Source: a bacterium | Lineage (GTDB): Bacteria > Verrucomicrobiota > Verrucomicrobiae > Limisphaerales > J093 | Assembly (NCBI GenBank): GCA_021839785.1 | Contig: JAKCAB010000238.1 | Location: 1-5,273 of the forward strand | Direction of reading: 5' to 3' | Length of the DNA: 5,273 nt | Made by a program: the position numbers and the translations under genes | Shown here: in pieces, positions 1 to 3,559 of the stretch | Layout of the letters: every line of letters begins with the position of its first letter | Position numbering within the stretch: position 1 is the stretch's first letter | The notes under the pieces: generated by a model | What the model was told of the DNA's origin: nothing | The model's database searches: none | What the model saw: the letters and a program-made list of their open reading frames with translations, nothing else

Positions 1-516
1 GTGTCCACCGCGGCTTCGCCGGTGGTTTCCGGGGACATCGTTTATTGCTCGGCCGGCTATGGCGTGGGCACCGGCGCCTACCGGATTGCCAAGGAAGGCG
101 ACCGGTGGACCTCGACGGAAATCTGGCGGATCACCGGCGACGAGTTGGCGAATCATTGGAGCACGCCCGTCGTGAAGGACGGCTACGTGTACGGCATTTA
201 CGGCTTCAAACAATATGGCAAGGCGGCTTTGAAATGCCTCGAACTCGCGACCGGCAAGGAGAAGTGGTCCGAGCTAGGCTTCGGCCCCGGCGGCGTGATC
301 CTGGCTGACGGGCAACTGGTGGTGCTCAACGATCGCGGCGAAGTGGTGCTGGTGGCGCCGCAGCCGGACGGCTACCGGGAACTCGCCCGCACGAAGGCGG
401 TGAGCGGCAAGTGCTGGAATCATCCCGTGGTGAGCGGCGGCCGCATTTACGCGCGCAGCACCACCGAAGGCGCCTGCCTGGACGTGACGCCCGCCATCGC
501 TGAGCGAGGCCGGTAG
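1..516 (+). CDS. PQQ-like beta-propeller repeat protein, C-terminal fragment
   Basis: This is the C-terminal part of a PQQ-like (BamB/quinoprotein-dehydrogenase-type) beta-propeller protein. The visible 171 residues hold about four blade repeats. The 'SPVVSGDIVY', 'STPVVKDGYVYG', 'GGVILADGQLVVLND' and 'NHPVVSGGRIYARS' segments recur every 40-50 residues, and one carries the blade-closing 'LELATGKEKW' motif (about 80-89). Related proteins run to roughly 400 residues and are usually exported, so the N-terminal half and any signal peptide lie outside the window. The GTG at position 1 reads as an internal Val rather than a start. Such propellers normally act as periplasmic scaffolds or binding domains; no enzymatic residues are visible and the ligand cannot be told. 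The stop is TAG at 514-516, followed by a hairpin. The fold is confident, the precise role unknown. Confidence 0.85.
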   Translation: MSTAASPVVSGDIVYCSAGYGVGTGAYRIAKEGDRWTSTEIWRITGDELANHWSTPVVKDGYVYGIYGFKQYGKAALKCLELATGKEKWSELGFGPGGVILADGQLVVLNDRGEVVLVAPQPDGYRELARTKAVSGKCWNHPVVSGGRIYARSTTEGACLDVTPAIAERGR

Positions 517-553
517 TGGGCGACACCGCCCAACTTTGAAGCTGATGCGAGAC

Positions 554-586
554 GGCCTGGCCTTGCCAAGGCGGGCGGGCCTTCTT
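554..586 (+). terminator. Probable intrinsic terminator after the propeller gene
   Basis: GGCCTG (554-559) pairs with CGGGCC (576-581), one pair being T-G. Stacked directly on it, GCCTT (560-564) pairs with AAGGC (568-572) around a GCC loop, leaving a three-G bulge (573-575). TTCTTAGTCT follows. The stem is strong and sits 37 bases after the propeller stop, but the T-tract is broken, so termination is likely rather than certain. Confidence 0.45.
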
Positions 587-619
587 AGTCTGCGCGCGAC
601 TTAAAACTCAATTCATTCC

Positions 620-1033
620 ATGAAACGATTCGTCCTCACCCTCTGTGCCATCGCCTGTTCGCTGTTCGTCCTGAGTGTCTCCGCCGCCGAAGCGCAAAAG
701 AAGCCTGCCCGGTCCGCGGCGCGCGGGTCCGTGGTGCACGTCGTGTCCTTCAAGTTCAAAGCCGACGCCGGCGTGGCCAAGATCAAGGAAGTGGAACAGG
801 CGTTCGCCGCGCTCAAACAAAAAATCCCGCAAATCGTCTCGTACGAGTGGGGCACCAACATCAGCCCGGAGAACCTCAACAAAGGCTTCACGCACGCGTT
901 CGTGCTCACCTTTAAGAATGCCGTTGACCGCGACGCCTACCTCGTTCATCCGGCGCACAAGGAGTTCGGCAAGCTGGTGGGGCCGGTGCTCGACGACGTG
1001 TTCGTCGTGGACTTCGTCGCTAAAAAGAAATAG
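620..1033 (+). CDS. Secreted Dabb (stress-responsive A/B barrel) domain protein
   Basis: A 137-residue protein with an N-terminal signal peptide: Lys-Arg at 2-3, a hydrophobic core at about 4-20, and an AEA|Q signal-peptidase-I-like site after residue 25. A basic linker (27-35) leads into one Dabb domain (about 38-133) of the dimeric alpha+beta barrel superfamily. Family hallmarks seen are 'HVVSFKFK' (40-47), the helix with 'KIKEVEQAFAALKQKI', 'SYEWGTNIS' (74-82), 'THAFVLTFKN' (91-100), 'HPAHKEF' (110-116) and the closing strand 'VFVVDF' (127-132). Dabb proteins are small dimers; plant members are stress-induced and one family branch is a polyketide cyclase, but most bacterial ones have no known reaction. 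The signal peptide points to a periplasmic role. The start is fixed by the signal peptide; no Shine-Dalgarno sequence precedes it. It follows the propeller gene by 103 bases across a likely terminator, so it is probably transcribed separately. Confidence 0.9.
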   Translation: MKRFVLTLCAIACSLFVLSVSAAEAQKKPARSAARGSVVHVVSFKFKADAGVAKIKEVEQAFAALKQKIPQIVSYEWGTNISPENLNKGFTHAFVLTFKNAVDRDAYLVHPAHKEFGKLVGPVLDDVFVVDFVAKKK

Positions 1034-1069
1034 CTGCCCCCAGCGAGCTTTCGGCCTGGTTCAGCCGGT

Positions 1070-1092
1070 CTTTCCTCCGATGGGAGCGAAAG
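1070..1092. terminator. Hairpin between convergent genes, possible two-way terminator
   Basis: CTTTC (1070-1074) plus CTCC (1075-1078) pair with GGAG (1083-1086) and GAAAG (1088-1092) around a GATG loop, with one bulged C at 1087. It lies between the convergent Dabb and TMEM14 genes, where a shared terminator would be expected. Neither strand has a T-tract after it, so the role is inferred from position only. Confidence 0.25.
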
Positions 1093-1119
1093 AATGGCCG
1101 GTGGTGGGAGGCTCGGTAG

Positions 1120-1416
1120 TCAGCGCTTGAAAGCAAGCTCCACCACCAGCGCCGCGAGCGTGAGGACCAGCATCAAGCCGGCCGGCATGAACTTCTTGGT
1201 CTTCAGGAACCGCATCAGAAAGACGACCAGGAGCGCGGCCTGGAGTGCGAGTACGATCTCCGTTCCTCTTGGCACGGGCGCGTAGGCGCACACGGCCAGC
1301 GCCACGGCGAAAACTGTGGACGTGATGAGCGACACTTTGCTGCCAGCCTTGAGGTAGCCCATCAGGCCGCCGGCCAGCAGCAGAACGATGTACACCGGCA
1401 AAACGTAGGACATCAT
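1120..1416 (-). CDS. TMEM14 family small membrane protein
   Basis: A 98-residue integral membrane protein of the TMEM14 (Tmemb_14) family. The diagnostic motif 'GGLMGYLKAGSKVSLI' occupies residues 16-31, and the second family signature, 'KKFMPAGLM', lies at 74-82. Hydrophobic segments at about 5-21, 31-46, 53-68 and 79-95 suggest four helices, with basic residues at 69-75 and at the C-terminus (KR). Eukaryotic TMEM14C takes part in mitochondrial porphyrin handling, but bacterial members have no assigned substrate and I assign none. The ATG at 1416 puts the start just before the first helix; a second ATG is at 1413. An alternative in-frame GTG at 1437 overlaps the upstream stop as GTGA and would add seven residues. 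It lies 17 bases after the CPXCG gene and is probably cotranscribed with it. Confidence 0.85.
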   Translation of the reverse strand: MMSYVLPVYIVLLLAGGLMGYLKAGSKVSLITSTVFAVALAVCAYAPVPRGTEIVLALQAALLVVFLMRFLKTKKFMPAGLMLVLTLAALVVELAFKR

Positions 1417-1433
1417 GCGCGCGGGAGCTTCGG

Positions 1434-1613
1434 TCACGCCTCCCGGACTTCCAAGGACAGAATCTCGCCCGGCTCGCATTCGGCGCGAACCTCGAACGGC
1501 CGGCAACACACTTCACAGTCAGTGATGAACCGGGCGGACGGCTGGCTGGTATCCACCACCAGGACATTCAACTGGCCGCAAAACGGACACGGCGCGTTTT
1601 CGGTGACTTCCAT
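1434..1613 (-). CDS. CPXCG-motif cysteine-rich zinc-ribbon protein
   Basis: A 59-residue protein of the CPXCG (Cys_rich_CPXG) family. 'CPFCG' at 9-13 and 'DCEVCCRPFEV' at 32-42 supply two CxxC pairs (C9/C12 and C33/C36, with C37 adjacent), the expected Zn ligands of a rubredoxin-like knuckle fold; C46 is an extra cysteine. The size matches the family's usual 55-65 residues and the acidic C-terminus is also typical. The molecular function is unknown; a small Zn-binding adaptor is the usual guess. I chose the ATG at 1611-1613 because the family starts only a few residues before CPxCG. The open frame extends upstream to 1832, but there it runs inside the VOC gene and is a shadow. Upstream, GAAGGGA gives a weak Shine-Dalgarno match. 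The gene lies 29 bases after VOC and 17 before TMEM14. Confidence 0.88.
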   Translation of the reverse strand: MEVTENAPCPFCGQLNVLVVDTSQPSARFITDCEVCCRPFEVRAECEPGEILSLEVREA

Positions 1614-1642
1614 TCCCAGGTTTTCCCTTCGCCGGAAGCCGG

Positions 1643-2032
1643 CTACGCGGCCGCGGGATCGCTTTGCATCACTCCCAAGGTATTGCCCTCCGTGTCCTTG
1701 AGATAAGCCAGCCAGCCCACGCCCGGAATGGCCGTCTTGGGCATCGCGATCCGACCGCCGAGGCCGCTGACCTTGCCCAGCAGCGCATCCAGCGCGTCGG
1801 TCTCCACGGTGCAGACAAACGCATTCACACACTGACCTTCGGCCAGCGGCGGCCCCTGTCGTGGCAGCAGACCGCCGTTGATACCAGGTTGGTTCTTGGC
1901 GCCCGTGCTAATCAACCAGTATGGCACCGGCCCGGCCCAGCGGGTGAACGTCCAGCCAAAGAGTTCGCGATAGAAATGCTTCGCGCGCTCGGTGTCGCCG
2001 GCGTGAATCTCGAAGTGGGTGACTCGATTCAT
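1643..2032 (-). CDS. VOC family protein (glyoxalase/bleomycin-resistance fold)
   Basis: A 129-residue protein with two beta-alpha-beta-beta-beta modules of the vicinal oxygen chelate superfamily. Module one (about 4-60) opens with 'VTHFEIHAGDTERAKHFY' and 'ELFGW' (23-27). Module two (about 69-125) ends in 'YLKDTEGNTLGVMQSD' (110-125), the usual 'D-EGN-G' signature. It resembles the single-domain SgaA_N-like/glyoxalase-like group. Candidate metal or substrate residues are H6 and E8, but the usual C-terminal metal-ligand Glu is not obvious (V121/Q123), so a metalloenzyme role is unproven. Its substrate cannot be predicted. I took the ATG at 2032; a TTG two codons upstream (2038) also fits the frame. 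No Shine-Dalgarno sequence is seen. The terminator of the epimerase gene ends only 25 bases before this start. A short GCCGG-AAG-CCGGC hairpin (1631-1643) overlaps its stop codon. Confidence 0.88.
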   Translation of the reverse strand: MNRVTHFEIHAGDTERAKHFYRELFGWTFTRWAGPVPYWLISTGAKNQPGINGGLLPRQGPPLAEGQCVNAFVCTVETDALDALLGKVSGLGGRIAMPKTAIPGVGWLAYLKDTEGNTLGVMQSDPAAA

Positions 2033-2057
2033 AGGCAATGGTGGGGGAAGCTAACGC

Positions 2058-2100
2058 AAAAAGGAGCGACCCGCCAACAGCATGGCTGCCGACGGGTCGC
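2058..2100 (-). terminator. Intrinsic terminator of the epimerase gene
   Basis: Read on the minus strand, GCGACCCG (2100-2093) pairs perfectly with CGGGTCGC (2073-2066). Inside, an extra four-pair stem, CAGC/GCTG, sits at 2088-2085 and 2081-2078 around a three-base loop. The outer stem is followed within three bases by five Ts (2062-2058). It starts 22 bases after the epimerase stop. This is the clearest Rho-independent terminator in the window. The opposite strand has no T-tract, so it acts on minus-strand transcripts. Confidence 0.78.
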
Positions 2101-2122
2101 AAAGCCGAAACCAGCGGGCCGT

Positions 2123-2968
2123 TCAGGCGAGCGTCTTGCGCAGGAACTTCAAACCCTTGCGTGCGATGTCTTCCTGGCTCGGCTCGATCTGACGCCAGAT
2201 GGCCGCGGCAGCAGCAATAATCTTCACGTCCTTGGTAAACGACTCGATCACCACCCCGCCGTCATACTTGGCGGCTTTCAGGGCCTTGGCAATCCCAGCC
2301 CAGTCGATGTGGTCGTTGCCGGGCGTGCCGCGATCGCTGCCGCAGGCGTGGAAGTGGCCGATAAGCTTGCCCGCTTTCTTGATGGCCGCCGGCTGGAACT
2401 TCTCCTCGATGTTCATGTGGAACGTGTCGAGGTGGATCTTCAATGCCGGACTCCCCACGTCCTTGATGAGTTGCAACACCTGATCGACGGTGTTGATGAA
2501 GTCGGTCTCGAAACGGTTGAGCGGCTCCACGCAAATGGCGATGCCTTTCTTGGCGGCGTGCTTGCAGAGCGGTTTCAAATTCTTCACCACCGTCTTCCAT
2601 TGCTGCTTTTGCGCCGCGGGCTCCTCCGCGTTCCGGCGGCCCACCGCCGAATAGACTGGCCCGGCCACCACCGGCGCACCGAGAATCACCGCCTGGTCGA
2701 TCAACGCCGTGATGTACTGCTTGGAATTTTCTTGGGCCTCGGGCGTGCCGCGCAGGTCCCGATCGAGTCCGAACGCGCCACAGACCGAGCAACAGGCCAG
2801 CCCGGCCTTGTCGAGTTCCGACCGGACGTAGGCCGGATCGATGGCCGCCGGATCGTCGATCGCGATCTCGACCGAGTCGAAGCCCCACTTCTTGAAGGTC
2901 GGGAACCATTTCGTGCTTTCGTTGGTGAACGGGAACGTGAACAGGAAGGAATTGATGCCGAATTTCAT
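2123..2968 (-). CDS. Ketose 3-epimerase-like sugar isomerase/epimerase
   Basis: A 281-residue (beta/alpha)8 barrel of the xylose-isomerase-like / AP-endonuclease-2 superfamily, closest in style to D-tagatose/D-psicose 3-epimerases. These use a divalent metal and two Glu residues to invert C3 of a ketohexose. All four metal ligands are present: E148 ('VEPLNRFETDF'), D181 ('HLDTFHMNIEE'), H207 ('HFHACGSDRG') and E242 ('VVIESF'). From memory, Pseudomonas cichorii D-tagatose 3-epimerase has these at 152, 185, 211 and 246, a constant shift of four. Substrate-contact residues H184, E154 and R213 follow the same shift. The N-terminus 'MKFGINSFLF' is typical, length (about 280-295) is normal, and there is no signal peptide, so it is cytoplasmic. 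No Shine-Dalgarno sequence precedes the ATG; a candidate promoter and strong terminator suggest a one-gene transcript. The sugar is not determinable: many relatives act on other ketoses or on inositol derivatives. Confidence 0.92.
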   Translation of the reverse strand: MKFGINSFLFTFPFTNESTKWFPTFKKWGFDSVEIAIDDPAAIDPAYVRSELDKAGLACCSVCGAFGLDRDLRGTPEAQENSKQYITALIDQAVILGAPVVAGPVYSAVGRRNAEEPAAQKQQWKTVVKNLKPLCKHAAKKGIAICVEPLNRFETDFINTVDQVLQLIKDVGSPALKIHLDTFHMNIEEKFQPAAIKKAGKLIGHFHACGSDRGTPGNDHIDWAGIAKALKAAKYDGGVVIESFTKDVKIIAAAAAIWRQIEPSQEDIARKGLKFLRKTLA

Positions 2969-2987
2969 AATGGTTGTACTTGCGCGG

Positions 2988-3015
2988 AGGCTAAGGACTC
3001 ATCACCGGGTGTCAA
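2988..3015 (-). promoter_or_regulatory. Candidate sigma-70-type promoter of the epimerase gene
   Basis: On the minus strand a perfect TTGACA -35 box (3015-3010) is followed after 16 bases by TAGCCT (2993-2988), a three-of-six match to the -10 consensus. Transcription would start near 2981, giving a leader of about 12 bases before the ATG at 2968, which fits the lack of a Shine-Dalgarno sequence. The -35 box is strong and the -10 box weak. Confidence 0.42.
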
Positions 3016-3051
3016 AGGATTTTGCCGCGCGAGCCTTGCATTTCAAGCGAT

Positions 3052-3088
3052 CGGGCGGTTCAACCCGGCCTCAAGTCGGGACCGCCCG
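3052..3088. repeat. Long inverted repeat / hairpin
   Basis: CGGGCGGT (3052-3059) pairs perfectly with ACCGCCCG (3081-3088). Inside, CCCG (3064-3067) pairs with CGGG (3077-3080), leaving a one-sided four-base bulge (3060-3063) and a nine-base loop. There is no T-tract on either side, so it is not a standard terminator. It lies roughly 70-107 bases upstream of the predicted epimerase transcription start and 11 bases before the first REP-like unit. Confidence 0.55.
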
Positions 3089-3099
3089 CCTCCGCAAAG

Positions 3100-3128
3100 G
3101 TGAAGGCCGGCTGGGAAACTGGCGCGCC
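3100..3128 (+). repeat. REP-like hairpin unit, copy 1
   Basis: The stem is GCCGGCT (3106-3112) with AACTGGC (3117-3123) around a GGGA loop. It has one G-T wobble and one C-A mismatch, so it is the most decayed copy. It is preceded by GTGAAG (3100-3105) and ends in the 8-base palindrome GGCGCGCC (3121-3128). With copy 2 it forms an imperfect large inverted repeat (3104-3128 against 3147-3171, 21 of 26 aligned positions from 3103/3172 inward agreeing, by eye) separated by 18 bases. Confidence 0.6.
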
Positions 3129-3146
3129 GGCGAATCAAGCCGACGC

Positions 3147-3173
3147 GGCGCGCCGACTTCCCAGTCGGCTTAC
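3147..3173 (-). repeat. REP-like hairpin unit, copy 2 (inverted)
   Basis: Read on the minus strand: GTAA (3173-3170), then a perfect seven-pair stem GCCGACT (3169-3163) with AGTCGGC (3158-3152) around a GGGA loop, ending in GGCGCGCC (3154-3147). It points towards copy 1, giving the paired, opposite arrangement typical of composite REP elements (BIMEs). Confidence 0.65.
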
Positions 3174-3218
3174 CGCCCTGCCTAATTCCAAATCGTCGCC
3201 ATGAGTCCCGCACCGTTT

Positions 3219-3245
3219 GTAAGCCGGTTAGGAAACCGGCGCGCC
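3219..3245 (+). repeat. REP-like hairpin unit, copy 3
   Basis: GTAA (3219-3222) is followed directly by a perfect seven-pair stem, GCCGGTT (3223-3229) with AACCGGC (3234-3240), around an AGGA loop, and then by GGCGCGCC (3238-3245). The stem differs from copy 2 at two positions on each arm, and both arms change together so pairing is kept. Spacing from copy 2 is 45 bases. Confidence 0.65.
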
Positions 3246-3337
3246 AGCGGTTGGACGGGGTCGCCGCGAGGGTACATCTTCGGCAGCATGGCAATCGAAC
3301 TGCGTTTTCGCCAAACCGGCACGATCCAATCCGCAAC

Positions 3338-3559
3338 GTGAATCTGCTCAACCCAGGTTATCTGTTCGCCTCGCTGTTCTGGGGCTCCGTCGGTCTGGGC
3401 TATTTCGTTTACGGCAAGCGCGCGCAATCCTTGGTCGCTCTGATCGGCGGCGTGGCGATGATCGCGGTGTCGTACCTGGTCGGCTCGCCGCTGTTGATGT
3501 CCGCGATCTGTGTGGCGTTGATCGCCGGGGTGTACCTCTTGATCCGGGAAGGCTATTAA
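3338..3559 (+). CDS. Small three-helix membrane protein, function unknown
   Basis: A 73-residue hydrophobic protein starting at GTG. It begins 'MNLLNPGYLF' and has three likely membrane helices at about 8-25, 32-48 and 52-69. A short basic turn with 'YGKR' (25-28) lies between helices one and two, and the tail is 'REGY'. The 'FWGSVGLGYFVYGK' stretch recalls a widespread family of about 70-residue bacterial proteins with no tested function; some database entries call them 'amino acid transport protein', a label I would not trust. I chose GTG 3338 because the hydrophobic, family-like part begins there; upstream codons to the TTG at 3251 are Arg/His-rich and look non-coding. No Shine-Dalgarno sequence is visible. 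Its TAA stop (3557-3559) interlocks with the stop of the convergent decarboxylase, so the two transcripts must overlap. Confidence 0.78.
   Translation: MNLLNPGYLFASLFWGSVGLGYFVYGKRAQSLVALIGGVAMIAVSYLVGSPLLMSAICVALIAGVYLLIREGY

Larger units (their letters stand above)
2969..3337. other. Hairpin-rich intergenic region between divergent genes
   Basis: This 369-base gap lies between two divergently read genes: the epimerase (leftward) and the small membrane protein (rightward). I see no protein gene in it; open frames here have no recognisable domain and read through the repeats. It holds, left to right, the epimerase promoter candidate, a long hairpin (3052-3088), three REP-like units (3100-3245), and about 90 bases of plain sequence before the GTG at 3338. 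There, TTGGAC (3251-3256) and TACATC (3273-3278), 16 bases apart, are only a weak promoter candidate. Confidence 0.7.

Noticed and set aside
1631..1643. GCCGG-AAG-CCGGC hairpin at the VOC stop as a terminator
   Set aside because: Only five pairs, overlapping the stop codon, with no T-tract on the minus strand; CPXCG follows closely and looks cotranscribed.
1614..1832. N-terminal extension of the CPXCG frame up to 1832
   Set aside because: It lies within the VOC gene in another frame and has no family match; the CPXCG family starts at the ATG at 1613.
1664..3103. A 479-codon open frame on the + strand opposite the VOC and epimerase genes
   Set aside because: It is antisense to two well-recognised genes and runs through the epimerase terminator. 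Its product is Arg/His/Leu-rich without a domain, as expected for a shadow frame in GC-rich DNA.
3100..3245. CRISPR array or insertion sequence ends
   Set aside because: The units alternate in orientation, have irregular spacing and differ in sequence, so they are not a CRISPR array. There is no transposase gene and no target-site duplication that I could see.
3251..3278. TTGGAC / TACATC promoter for the small membrane protein
   Set aside because: Both boxes match the consensus poorly (about half the positions); not strong enough to annotate.
3251..3337. Upstream extension of the small membrane protein to a TTG at 3251
   Set aside because: The added residues are Arg/His-rich and unlike the hydrophobic protein; the GTG at 3338 fits the family start better.
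3043..3351. A minus-strand frame through the intergenic repeats
   Set aside because: It is encoded by the hairpin repeats themselves and shows no domain.
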